From Desulfotignum sp. (GTDB lineage Bacteria > Desulfobacterota > Desulfobacteria > Desulfobacterales > Desulfobacteraceae): 64,000 nt of DNA. The translations under genes were made by a program, and so were the position numbers. Positions 7,725 through 15,846 of the stretch are shown here, one piece after another; the stretch's first letter is position 1, and every line of letters starts with the position of its first letter. The stretch covers positions 1-64,000 of the forward strand of contig JAABSO010000010.1 of assembly GCA_011390335.1 (NCBI GenBank), given 5' to 3'. Below the pieces are notes generated by a model. It was not told where the DNA came from, made no database searches, and worked only from the letters and a program-made list of their open reading frames with translations.

Positions 7725-9388
7725 TGGCTGCATCTGGAAAGGATGCGGCTGCCGGTCAGGGCAGAGACCCATCTGCCGGGAAAACTGAGTCGGGCCGGGG
7801 CTTGTCTGGATCCTTGGGTGATGCAGCATCCGGCCGGGGCATCAAGCCCCGCCTGAAAACGGTGAGAACAGGGGTGCAGCTCATCTGCCTGGGCCTTTTT
7901 CTCTGGCTGTTCAGGATCACCGATTATACCGGATCAGACACCATTCCCTGGGCCGTAAATATCTGGTTCCGGCTGGATCCCCTTGTGGGAGCGGTTGTCA
8001 CCCTGGCAACAGGTACCATTATCCCGTTGCTGTGGCCCTGCCTTGTGGTGATCGGGCTGACCCTTGTTTTCGGCCGGGTATTCTGCGGCTGGGTCTGTCC
8101 TCTGGGAACCCTGATAGATCTGTCCGGCCGATTTATTCATCCGAAAAAAAAATTCCGGGTGCAGCTGCGGTTTCTCAAATATATGATTTTGATCGTTCTT
8201 CTGCTGTCCGCTTTTTTTACGGTGCAGCTGGTGGGGCTTTTCGATCCTTTATCCCTGCTGGTCAGGGGCATGACTTTCAGCATCGATCCCTTGTTTAATT
8301 TTCTGGTAACCGGCGGGTTTGACTGGGTTTATCTGAATGGCCCAGCCTGGCTGTCGGATCTTACCGAACCAGTGTATGATGTTTTTAAGTCTTTTTTGCT
8401 GCCCTACAAACAGAGCTTTTTTTTCCTGTCTGTTTTTTCATTTTTTCTGCTGGTGGCAATTTTTGTGCTGGAACTGGCAGGCCGGCGGTTCTGGTGCAGA
8501 AATCTGTGTCCCCTGGGCGCCATGCTGGGGCTGGTGTCCAAGATTTCTCCTTTCCGGCGCATCCCTGCCCGGGCCTGCAAAGACTGTGATATGTGCCGGA
8601 CAGACTGCCCCATGGATGCGGTCAATGAGAACAGGCAGATTATGACTGAAGAATGCAATCTGTGCATGGACTGTCTGGCATACTGCCCTAAAGGCATCAC
8701 CAGTTTTCAGTTTAAAGGATCTTTGCAGAAAAATCTGCCGGATATCGGGCGGCGCCAGGTTCTGGCAGCCGGGCTGCTGGGCATTGCCCTGCCCGTGGTG
8801 ATCCGCACCGATGCCCTGTCTAAGCTCCCGGCCCCCGATGTGATCCGGCCGCCCGGGGCCCTGCCGGAAAAGGATTTTCTGGCAACCTGCGTGCGGTGCG
8901 GGGAATGCATGAAGGTGTGCATCAACAATGCGCTTCAGCCCCTGTTTCTGGAGCAGGGCCTTGCCCCCATGTTCACGCCGGTTCTGGTGCCCCGGCTGGG
9001 ATACTGCGAATTCAACTGCACCCTGTGCACCCAGGTGTGTCCCACCCGGGCCCTGGAGCCGCTGGATCTGGCAAAAAAGCACACCTTTGTGCTGGGCACG
9101 GCATGGTTTGACAAAAACCGCTGCATTCCCTACGCAGAGCAGCGCCCCTGCATTGTGTGCGAAGAGCACTGCCCGGTGCATGACAAGGCCATAAAATTTC
9201 ATACCATAACGGTTGTGGATGACCAAAACCGAACCATGACATTGAAACAGCCCTATGTGCGCCAGGATCTGTGCATCGGGTGCGGGATCTGTGAAAATGT
9301 CTGCCCGGTGGTGGGAACAGCGGCTGTGCATGTGGCGGCAAAAAGCAGCATGCCTGATACATTCGGATCAGGCACATCCTATCCATAA
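7724..9388 (+). CDS. NapH/NapG-like membrane polyferredoxin fusion
   Basis: A 554-residue protein. Membrane helices lie near 50-65, 90-115, 152-170 and 232-252. NapH/NosR-type CxxxCP motifs appear at FCGWVCPLG (about 120-128) and FWCRNLCPLG (about 257-265). Ferredoxin motifs follow at 285-296 and 311-322. A twin-arginine-like element GRRQVLAAGLLGIALP (342-357) then leads into a NapG-like part with four more Cys clusters (389-400, 428-439, 476-483, 517-527). ATG 7724 overlaps the previous stop; TTG 7721 is an alternative. It probably passes electrons between quinol and periplasmic partners. Confidence 0.82.
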   Translation: MAASGKDAAAGQGRDPSAGKTESGRGLSGSLGDAASGRGIKPRLKTVRTGVQLICLGLFLWLFRITDYTGSDTIPWAVNIWFRLDPLVGAVVTLATGTIIPLLWPCLVVIGLTLVFGRVFCGWVCPLGTLIDLSGRFIHPKKKFRVQLRFLKYMILIVLLLSAFFTVQLVGLFDPLSLLVRGMTFSIDPLFNFLVTGGFDWVYLNGPAWLSDLTEPVYDVFKSFLLPYKQSFFFLSVFSFFLLVAIFVLELAGRRFWCRNLCPLGAMLGLVSKISPFRRIPARACKDCDMCRTDCPMDAVNENRQIMTEECNLCMDCLAYCPKGITSFQFKGSLQKNLPDIGRRQVLAAGLLGIALPVVIRTDALSKLPAPDVIRPPGALPEKDFLATCVRCGECMKVCINNALQPLFLEQGLAPMFTPVLVPRLGYCEFNCTLCTQVCPTRALEPLDLAKKHTFVLGTAWFDKNRCIPYAEQRPCIVCEEHCPVHDKAIKFHTITVVDDQNRTMTLKQPYVRQDLCIGCGICENVCPVVGTAAVHVAAKSSMPDTFGSGTSYP

Positions 9389-9455
9389 TATCCTGACCCC
9401 GTTTTCCACACGCTGCGCAGGTTTGCTGGTTCAGTGTCTGATGATAATAGAGGTT

Positions 9456-10196
9456 TTACCGGTTCAAGGTCCAGTCATAATGCAGGTATTGGAGAGTGAT
9501 TTCACTGCTGGCGGCTGCATTTTCCAGGTCCTGTTTGAGCCGGCCCCGGACATGCTGCCGGATGAAAGCCAGGGGATTGTCGGAAAAATCATCAATAAAC
9601 CATTGGAAAATCCTGCTTACAAACAGGGTGTTGTCTCTAAGAAATGTGTTGGCAGGGTTGTTGATAAATTTTTTTGTCTGGTTGTCCAGCTGGGTTTCCA
9701 GGGTGCCGGCTTCATAGGGCACATTGAGAAGGGGCGGGCAGCTTCTGGCAGCGCAGTTGATGGCAAAATGCACCCGGGCATCCTTGAACCGGGGCCTGAG
9801 AATATCGTGCTCAATATGGTCCAGGTTCACGGTGAATCCATTGAGGGGGATAAATTTTTTGCTCCAGGGGTTGGAGAAAAATGAACCAATCTCCTTGATG
9901 GAGTTTATCCCGGGATACCGGGTGAGTACCAGCTTGATGGTAAAGGCGTTGTAGGCATTGATGTAAAATGCGAACTGGTGGTTGTGCGACAGGGCGGTTG
10001 GATCAATGCTGCTGAGGATGGCCAGGTACTGGTCCAGCTTTGTCTCATCCTGTTTAAAGCCGTCATAATCCACCCTTTTGTCTGTGACATGCTTCTCAAG
10101 CAGTTCCGCCCATATGGTGTTGTCCACAGGCGGGGCACCAGAGGATAAACCCGGGAACATAAGGCAGCATACCAGTATGAGAGCCAATGTTTTCAT
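9456..10196 (-). CDS. Exported DUF547 protein
   Basis: A 246-residue protein with a signal peptide (residues 1-20, cleaved near SSGA). The DUF547 signatures HQFAFYINAYNAFTIKLVL, FAINCAARSCPPLL and FIDDFSDN are present. The family has a papain-like fold in structure predictions, but its activity is uncharacterised as far as I know. Probably periplasmic. It is convergent with the polyferredoxin gene and not in an operon with it. Confidence 0.8.
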   Translation of the reverse strand: MKTLALILVCCLMFPGLSSGAPPVDNTIWAELLEKHVTDKRVDYDGFKQDETKLDQYLAILSSIDPTALSHNHQFAFYINAYNAFTIKLVLTRYPGINSIKEIGSFFSNPWSKKFIPLNGFTVNLDHIEHDILRPRFKDARVHFAINCAARSCPPLLNVPYEAGTLETQLDNQTKKFINNPANTFLRDNTLFVSRIFQWFIDDFSDNPLAFIRQHVRGRLKQDLENAAASSEITLQYLHYDWTLNR

Positions 10197-10284
10197 GGCA
10201 CCAGTAAACCATAAATTTTCGGCAATTGCCAGATGTGATCAAGGATTTGTGACAGTGACGGCTTGTCAGGCAGGGCAACTGTCT

Positions 10285-11391
10285 TCAGACAATGCCGATG
10301 CCGGCGGTAAGGTCAAGACCGCCGTGGAAAAAATGAAATGGCTGCAGACGCAGCTGCGTCATTTTGGGCAGGTGTTTTCCCGGAAAAACAAGGCCCACCC
10401 GCCAGCCTTTGAAATCAGCTGCCAGTTTTCCCATGATCTCCCGGTAAAAGGCTGTGGTGTCCCGGTTTTTTCCAATACGTCTGCCATAGGGGGGATTCAG
10501 CACCACCACCCCTTTTTTCGGTGTCAGCCGGTCCGGAACAATGTCAAAAAAATCCTGTTGGCATGCCTGCACCGAAGCAAGAAATTTCTGGCCTGCCAAA
10601 TTTGTATTCAGGGCTGCAACAGCCTCTGGATCTACATCTGAGGCAAAGATCGGGCCGACTGGTGTAAAATGCTGCGCTGCCAGGGATTTTGCATGCTGGA
10701 ATCCTGCCGCACTGAAGGCGGGCCAGGATTCAAAGGAAAAGGTACGGAAAAATCCCGGCGGGATATGGGCCTGGACCATGGCCCCTTCAATGGAAAAGGT
10801 GCCGGACCCGCACATGGGGTCCACCAGGACATCATCTGCAGTGAACCCGGTTGCATCCAGGATGGCAAAGGCCAGATTTTCCCGCAAGGGCGCTCCTGCC
10901 ACCCGGTGTTTGATGCCCCGTTTGTACAAAGGGGGACCGGACAGGTCCAGGGATATGTCAAACCAGTCGTTTTCAGAGCGGACCATCAGGGTCTGGGAAT
11001 CCGGGTTCTGGGAGGTTTTTGCCTTCAAGGCAGCTTGTATGATGGGCCTGCACCGGTCAGCCACAGCATCGGAATGATAGAGCCGGGAAGTGTGGGTGGT
11101 GACCTGGATGGCAGGGTCGGTGCCGGCCGGCAGAAATAACTCCCAGTCGATGGCCTGGATCTTTTTTTCCAGAATGGCGAACCGGTCTGCCTTGAACCGG
11201 GCAATGCGCATGTAGATACGGGAGGGGGATCTCAGCCACAGGGCTGCCGGAAAAGTCTCCCCTGGTTTGCAAAAAAATCTTACCCCGCCGGGCACAAGCT
11301 GGATATCCTGAATACCGGCATCCAGGCTGGTCAGTTCCCGCAGGCACAATGAGCTGAGCCCCGGCGGGCATACAGCAAAAAATTCATGCAC
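10285..11391 (-). CDS. THUMP-domain RNA methyltransferase (RlmL N-half type)
   Basis: A 368-residue protein. The N-terminal half has a ferredoxin-like plus THUMP RNA-binding architecture (FFAVCPPGLSSLCLREL). The C-terminal half is a class I SAM-dependent methyltransferase with VDPMCGSGTFSIEGAM (motif I) and NPPYGRRIG (catalytic NPPY). This is the layout of the N2-guanine 23S rRNA methyltransferase family. The start appears to be GTG; the frame is open further upstream but contains no ATG, GTG or TTG. The precise target base cannot be assigned. Confidence 0.82.
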   Translation of the reverse strand: MHEFFAVCPPGLSSLCLRELTSLDAGIQDIQLVPGGVRFFCKPGETFPAALWLRSPSRIYMRIARFKADRFAILEKKIQAIDWELFLPAGTDPAIQVTTHTSRLYHSDAVADRCRPIIQAALKAKTSQNPDSQTLMVRSENDWFDISLDLSGPPLYKRGIKHRVAGAPLRENLAFAILDATGFTADDVLVDPMCGSGTFSIEGAMVQAHIPPGFFRTFSFESWPAFSAAGFQHAKSLAAQHFTPVGPIFASDVDPEAVAALNTNLAGQKFLASVQACQQDFFDIVPDRLTPKKGVVVLNPPYGRRIGKNRDTTAFYREIMGKLAADFKGWRVGLVFPGKHLPKMTQLRLQPFHFFHGGLDLTAGIGIV

Positions 11392-11497
11392 CCGGCCGGT
11401 TACCCGCCGTTTTACCCGTTTGGCAAATGGCGTGGATCTGCCTGCAGTGTTTTTAACACCAGGTGTCTTTTTCCCGGCTGGTCCGGTATTATCAGGA

Positions 11498-12010
11498 TTA
11501 TTTTTTTTGATGACAGGATGCCAGGATTTGTGCGAGCCGGTCCTGGATAAAGGTGCTCACTGTTGCGATAAGATCATTGGATATCCGGGGAACATTTCCT
11601 GCAAGATCTGTAACAAGGGCTTCATCCATTTCAGCAATTTTTGTGACCGCAAAGATATCCACATCATTGCCTTCTGCCAGCAGTCCGCACCCGCCGGCCA
11701 CCCCTAAAAATTCATTTTCAAAAAAAATGGGGACCACCAGTTTGGTCAGGCCGGCATCACACTCTTCCACCACAGGTTCGCCCAGGTTTTTTGCAATGGC
11801 AGTCATGTTCATGTGGGCGGCGGAGCAGATATAGGTCTGGCCTTTTTCATGCGCCTTGATTGCCGGACACAGTGTGTTGCTGAAGTTTTTCACTTCAGTT
11901 ATGCGCACACCGTCAGGGGTGAATACAGATCCCTGGAAATTGAATTTTTCAAACAGCTCTTTTTCCAGGTTTTCCCAGGTTTCCAGGGGGCACAGATCAG
12001 TCAGTTCCAT
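11498..12010 (-). CDS. PocR ligand-binding domain protein
   Basis: A 170-residue protein consisting of a single PocR-type sensory domain, with conserved CPAIKAHEKGQTYICSAAH and VVPIFFENEFLGVAGGCG. This domain usually sits on regulators or kinases and binds small organic or metal-linked ligands. Here it stands alone with no DNA-binding or catalytic part. It lies downstream of the NifX/ATPase genes on the same strand but is separated from them by 270 bases and a strong hairpin. Confidence 0.75.
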   Translation of the reverse strand: MELTDLCPLETWENLEKELFEKFNFQGSVFTPDGVRITEVKNFSNTLCPAIKAHEKGQTYICSAAHMNMTAIAKNLGEPVVEECDAGLTKLVVPIFFENEFLGVAGGCGLLAEGNDVDIFAVTKIAEMDEALVTDLAGNVPRISNDLIATVSTFIQDRLAQILASCHQKK

Positions 12011-12190
12011 TGTGTTTTCCTAAGTTGACAAATTACAATGGGGGCAGGATTTTCAAATATAAAACGCCTGTCCCCACTTTATTTTAAATTTTATCACAAG
12101 CCAAAGTCATAAGTCAATGGCTGCGGCCGCAGCAGTAACCAGGTACTGCATATCTCACAGACTGGCCCAGGGTTCCTGCTTATGAACACA

Positions 12191-12265
12191 GGAGCCCCGG
12201 GCTGGTGACACCTTGGGTGTTAAGGGGTAAGGTAGGAGGGTAAGGTGCCACCAGCCCGGGGCTCC
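12191..12265. repeat. 22-base-arm hairpin between genes
   Basis: GGAGCCCCGGGCTGGTG at 12191-12207, extended through A to CACC at 12212, is matched by the reverse complement at 12244-12265 with a single mismatch. The loop is about 31 bases and G-rich (TAAGGGGTAAGGTAGG type). It sits 15 bases after the NifX-type gene in the leftward direction. No T-run follows on either strand, so it is not a canonical intrinsic terminator. It could stabilise the 3' end or be a repeat element. Confidence 0.65.
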
Positions 12266-12279
12266 GATGATGTTACAGA

Positions 12280-12639
12280 TTACCAATGGCCGTCGGTGTT
12301 GGGCGCGGATGAATAGTCATATGCACCTGTCTTGAACCGGTCCACAGCATCCTGCACCGTGCCGCTGACGTCACTGACCACTTTGACTCTGGCGGCATCC
12401 AGTGTTTTAAAGGCATTGGGTCCGCAGAATCCGGTTAAAAGCACCTGTGCATCTTTGTCACTGACAGCGGCAGCCGCCTGTATGCCGGCACCTTTGAAAG
12501 CGTCTTTGTTTGCGGCATTATCGATGATATCAAAATCCAGGGTATCGGTATCCACCACCAGTATATATGCTGCCCGGCCAAAGCGCGGGTCCACCTCTGC
12601 TGAAAGATCCTGTCCTGTTGAAGTAATGGCAATTTTCAT
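12280..12639 (-). CDS. NifX/NifB-C-terminal-type cluster-binding protein
   Basis: A 119-residue protein. MKIAITSTGQDLSAEVDPRF and a glycine-rich core match the dinitrogenase iron-molybdenum cofactor biosynthesis domain found in NifX, NafY and the NifB C-terminus. ATG 12639 is chosen over an upstream in-frame ATG because of its AAGGAA site and fit to the family N-terminus. It is the last gene of the ATPase/NifX run. No nif genes are visible, so a role in another Mo- or Fe-S-cluster pathway or in redox sensing is more likely. Confidence 0.85.
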   Translation of the reverse strand: MKIAITSTGQDLSAEVDPRFGRAAYILVVDTDTLDFDIIDNAANKDAFKGAGIQAAAAVSDKDAQVLLTGFCGPNAFKTLDAARVKVVSDVSGTVQDAVDRFKTGAYDYSSAPNTDGHW

Positions 12640-12759
12640 ATGAAGTTCCTTGTTTATATGAAAGAACTTGTCAAGCCTGTTGGTTTCTTTCATGATTCGT
12701 TGCGGGCTAATCCGGGAGTGAAAAACCTTGGTCGGCCCATGGCCGTTGTGCCGGGGCAG

Positions 12760-13140
12760 CTAATGGGCACCGCCGCCGCAGACCTGGTCGTTTGTGATTT
12801 CAGACAGTTTTCCGGCAATGAGATCCATTACCACAGGTTCTATGTCCGGACGCTGGTCATCGTGGAACACATCAATGCCCACCTGGCGGAAACCCATGAG
12901 AGGCCGCATGCCGATGCCGCCCACAATAAGGGCGTTTACATGGTGTTCCGCCAGCAGGTTCACCGGCACCATGCACCCGCCCTGAACATGTTCCTGGTTG
13001 GCAAGGGTGGTGACACCCGATATCTGTCCGTCTTTGACATCCACGAATGTGAATACATCGCAATGTCCAAAATGGCCGGAACGGGTGCCGTTGAGGCCTC
13101 CCTGGCCGTTCGAGGGGATGGCGATTCTTCCGTTTTTCAT
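12760..13140 (-). CDS. Second NifX/NifB-type cluster-binding protein
   Basis: A 126-residue protein. RIAIPSNGQGGLNGTRSGHF, CDVFTFVDV and ALIVGGIGMRPL place it in the same family as its downstream neighbour, but the two are clearly divergent paralogues. Histidines and a C-terminal CGGGAH tail could bind metal. It follows the ATPase gene by 20 bases. Such small proteins commonly sit beside paired Mrp/MinD ATPases in anaerobes. Confidence 0.85.
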   Translation of the reverse strand: MKNGRIAIPSNGQGGLNGTRSGHFGHCDVFTFVDVKDGQISGVTTLANQEHVQGGCMVPVNLLAEHHVNALIVGGIGMRPLMGFRQVGIDVFHDDQRPDIEPVVMDLIAGKLSEITNDQVCGGGAH

Positions 13141-13159
13141 AATATCTCCTTAGATAAAT

Positions 13160-14053
13160 TTACATCAAGCGTTCTATTTTCATTGCAGGGCCGGCCATTA
13201 CAGCGTGCCAGATATCTCTGACCGCCTGGCTGGCCCTGGATGTTTCATCGTTTTCCACAAGGGTTTTGCACTGGATCATGGCCTGGGTAAAAGCAGGATC
13301 AAACGGGATCTGTCCCACCAGTGCAATGTTTTTTTCTTGGGCAATTTTTCCAATGGACCTGGTCTGGTCCAGGTTGAGATCATATTTGTTGATGCACACC
13401 ATAGCCGGGATCTTGAAATGGGCAGCCAGTTCTCCCACCCGCTTCATGTCATGGATGCCGGATACCGTGGGTTCGGTCACGATGAGAACCGCACTGGCCT
13501 GGCCCATGCTGGCGATTACCGGACACCCGATGCCCGGGGGGCCGTCGGTGAGGATCAGATCGATATGCTGTTCTCTGGCCCTTTTCCTGGCCTGTTCCCG
13601 CACCAGGGTGACCAGACGGCCGGAATTTTCCTCTGCTATGCCCAGACGGGCATGGACCATGGGACCGAACCGGGTGGCGGAAACAAACCACTGGCCGCAG
13701 GTTTTTTGGGGAAAATCAATGGCGTTTTCCGGGCACAGGTCCACACACACACCACAGCCTTCGCAGTTTAAGGTATCAACAACAAATTTTGCGTCTGATT
13801 CTGACACGGCATCAAACCGGCACAACTCTTTGCAGGTGCCGCAGCCGGTGCACAGATCCTGGTTGATGACAGCCTCATTGCCCCCCACAAAATCATGGGT
13901 CTGCTGGATGTCAGGGGACATGATCAGGTGCAGGTCTGCTGCATCCACATCTGCATCGCACAGCATAAGAGAAGTTGCCAGTCCTGCAAATGCGGCTGTC
14001 AGACTTGTTTTGCCGGTGCCGCCCTTTCCGCTCAATATTACCAGTTCTTTCAT
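13160..14053 (-). CDS. Ferredoxin-containing MinD/Mrp-family ATPase B
   Basis: A 297-residue protein. A deviant Walker A (LSGKGGTGKTS) lies at the N-terminus. Two [4Fe-4S] motifs (CTGCGTCKELC and CEGCGVCVDLCP) are inserted at about residues 68-110. The MinD switch region LTDGPPGIGCPV follows. The start ATG 14053 overlaps the upstream stop as ATGA. With its paralogue it probably forms a heterodimeric ATPase that loads or delivers clusters; the link to the adjacent NifX-type proteins is inferred. Confidence 0.88.
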   Translation of the reverse strand: MKELVILSGKGGTGKTSLTAAFAGLATSLMLCDADVDAADLHLIMSPDIQQTHDFVGGNEAVINQDLCTGCGTCKELCRFDAVSESDAKFVVDTLNCEGCGVCVDLCPENAIDFPQKTCGQWFVSATRFGPMVHARLGIAEENSGRLVTLVREQARKRAREQHIDLILTDGPPGIGCPVIASMGQASAVLIVTEPTVSGIHDMKRVGELAAHFKIPAMVCINKYDLNLDQTRSIGKIAQEKNIALVGQIPFDPAFTQAMIQCKTLVENDETSRASQAVRDIWHAVMAGPAMKIERLM

Positions 14054-14910
14054 GGGGCACACCTTTGTGCATCCACCAGACGGCAGATATCCTTGTAAAG
14101 GGTTTGAAATTTTTCTTTGAGATCATTGGACCTGGAAATTATCAGTTCTCCCCGGGAATAGGCTTCTGCAATTTTTCTGTCAAAGGGAATTTCCAGGAGC
14201 ACGGGCAGATGTTGTTCTTTTGCATAGGTATACACAGCATCATCACCCATGCCTGCCCGGTTGATGATCAGTCCATGGGGAATATCCATCATCCGGACGG
14301 TTTCCACTGCCAGTTTCAGGTCGTTAAGGCCGAAAGGGGTGGGTTCTGTAACCAGAATGACAAAATCGGTATCCTTCATGGCGGCAATCACCGGGCATGA
14401 GGTGCCCGGCGGTGCATCGATCAGGGTGATGCCCCGGGTGTCAATGTGGGATTTGACTTTGCGGATCACCGGCGGCACCATGACCTGGCCAACATCCAGA
14501 AGGCCCTGGCCAAATCCCATGTCCGGCGCAGGGCCGATGCCGGTTTCCACTATTCCTAAGACCCTTTCCATTTCAGTGATTGCATCTTCCGGGCAGATGG
14601 CGCTGCAGCCTCCGCAGGAGTGGCAGAGTTCCGGAAAGGTCACCACTGTTTTTCCAGCCACTGCAATGGCATTGAACCGGCAGATCTCCATGCAGCGTTT
14701 GCAAAGGGTACATTTTTCCATATTGACCCGGGGAATCGGTGCCACCACATTTTCCCGGGTATGGATTTTGGGATGTAAAAACAGATGCAGGTTGGGCTCT
14801 TCCACATCACAGTCCAGTACCATGACCGCCTGGTCAAGGGACGCAGCCAGATTGGCCGCCACTGTGGTTTTTCCTGTCCCGCCTTTTCCGCTGGCAATGC
14901 TGATGATCAT
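14050..14910 (-). CDS. Ferredoxin-containing MinD/Mrp-family ATPase A
   Basis: A 286-residue paralogue of the next gene. It has Walker A IASGKGGTGKTTVAANLA, inserted ferredoxin clusters CTLCKRCMEIC and CHSCGGCSAICP at about 72-110, and LIDAPPGTSCPV. It is translationally coupled to ATPase B by an ATGA overlap. Families of this kind resemble Mrp/ApbC/NBP35 cluster carriers. Upstream is an R1 repeat and then the pseudo-receiver gene, so all may be driven by the sigma-54-type promoter at 15564-15579. Confidence 0.88.
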   Translation of the reverse strand: MIISIASGKGGTGKTTVAANLAASLDQAVMVLDCDVEEPNLHLFLHPKIHTRENVVAPIPRVNMEKCTLCKRCMEICRFNAIAVAGKTVVTFPELCHSCGGCSAICPEDAITEMERVLGIVETGIGPAPDMGFGQGLLDVGQVMVPPVIRKVKSHIDTRGITLIDAPPGTSCPVIAAMKDTDFVILVTEPTPFGLNDLKLAVETVRMMDIPHGLIINRAGMGDDAVYTYAKEQHLPVLLEIPFDRKIAEAYSRGELIISRSNDLKEKFQTLYKDICRLVDAQRCAP

Positions 14911-14966
14911 TATGGATTATTCCTTATACCCAATGAGTAAGTTTTTGTGTATGGTTTCTGGGAAAT

Positions 14967-15061
14967 GGGGTCAGGCTTGCGTTATTGTCGTTATTTAAAG
15001 TGAAGTTGTAAAAATTGGCTGCATTGGTAATCAATAACGACAATAACGCAAGCCTGACCCC
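14967..15061. repeat. R1 inverted-repeat element, 95 bp
   Basis: Perfect copy of the family. About 30 bases starting GGGGTCAGGCTTGCGTTATT are repeated inverted at the other end (ending CGCAAGCCTGACCCC), around an asymmetric core of about 37 bases that contains TGGCTGCAT. It abuts the stop codon of the pseudo-receiver gene and lies inside the inferred operon. The copies at 21545 and 44501 have the same length. Confidence 0.9.
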
Positions 15062-15448
15062 TCATAATAGCAGTGAAATCTTTTTCATGCATGCCACCAG
15101 TGCTTCACCATCTGCGGTATCAGGTTTCACCGGCAGCTGCATGAGCACCCCGAGCCCTTCAAAGGTTTCATGAAATTCTTTTTGTGAAAGGGAACTCACA
15201 ACCGCACAATTGGTCATGGGGCTTGCCATGATGACCTGCTCCACAAGGGCTCTTCCGATCATGTCATCCAGGGTTTCATCTGTGATCAGAAGATCGGCTG
15301 CCCGGCCTTTGTCTCTGGTATCTGTTATATGTTCCAGGGCGGTTTTCCCGTTTTTTATCCAGGAAACCACCACCGGGTGCTGTTGCAGAATCCGTGCAAC
15401 AGGATCAAAAGTCTGTTGGTTTTTGCCCACCAGTACAGCCTGTATCAT
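15062..15448 (-). CDS. Stand-alone degenerate receiver-domain protein
   Basis: A 128-residue protein with a receiver-like fold pattern. The acceptor-like Asp57 (LLITDETLDD) and Lys108 (LPVKPD) are present, but the acidic pair near residue 9 is replaced by GKN, so Mg2+-dependent phosphorylation may be lost. There is no output domain. AGGAGG precedes the ATG. It is the first gene after the leftward sigma-54-type promoter and heads the ATPase/NifX run, divergent from the Hdr operon, which itself opens with a receiver-kinase. Confidence 0.7.
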   Translation of the reverse strand: MIQAVLVGKNQQTFDPVARILQQHPVVVSWIKNGKTALEHITDTRDKGRAADLLITDETLDDMIGRALVEQVIMASPMTNCAVVSSLSQKEFHETFEGLGVLMQLPVKPDTADGEALVACMKKISLLL

Positions 15449-15563
15449 GCAAATAACCTCCTTGTGTTCATGGGCGGGGTATTATTCCCGAGGTCCGGTT
15501 TTGGTCTGCTGCTGCAAAATCCCATGTCCGGACCCGGGTAGTTACCCGTTTGTCAGGGTAAAT

Positions 15564-15579
15564 AGCAAGCCATGTGCCA
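15564..15579 (-). promoter_or_regulatory. Sigma-54-type promoter, leftward operon
   Basis: On the minus strand the sequence reads TGGCACATGGCTTGCT, a full match to the -24/-12 consensus TGGCACRNNNYTTGCW. It lies 115 bases upstream of the pseudo-receiver start and points toward it. It would need an AAA+ activator, none of which is encoded in the window. Confidence 0.7.
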
Positions 15580-15660
15580 GCGGCTAATTTATTTGGGGAT
15601 AAATATTATTATATTGAAAATACAGATGCTTATTGTCTGGGCCCAGGAACAGGTAACAGG

Positions 15661-15718
15661 AAACCTGCGAGAAGGGATGCAAACCTGCGACAAAAAGTAT
15701 CGCTTTTGATCTGCATCC
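15661..15718. promoter_or_regulatory. Candidate upstream activator sites between divergent promoters
   Basis: The direct repeat AAACCTGCGA occurs at 15661-15670 and 15681-15690, 20 bases apart or about two helical turns. An inverted pair GGATGCA/TGCATCC lies at 15675-15681 and 15712-15718. These sites lie roughly 80-140 bases from both sigma-54-type promoters, the usual range for enhancer sites. Which protein binds is unknown. Confidence 0.45.
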
Positions 15719-15798
15719 GGTATGAACACCCGTGTGCATGGGTTTGTAATCCGGCATGGTTAAAGGACTGCAGGGAGGTTGGTGTTTTTTACAGATGC

Positions 15799-15814
15799 TG
15801 GCATGGTGTTTGCT
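15799..15814 (+). promoter_or_regulatory. Sigma-54-type promoter, Hdr operon
   Basis: TGGCATGGTGTTTGCT matches the -24/-12 consensus with the invariant GG and GC correctly spaced. It lies 33 bases before the ATG of the receiver-kinase gene, which has a strong GGGAGGTGAT ribosome binding site. Confidence 0.65.
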
Positions 15815-15846
15815 GTTGTTTATACCATATATAAGGGAGGTGATGC

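Noticed and set aside
12191-12265. Intrinsic terminator
   Set aside because: Strong stem but no T-run after it in either direction; listed only as a hairpin.
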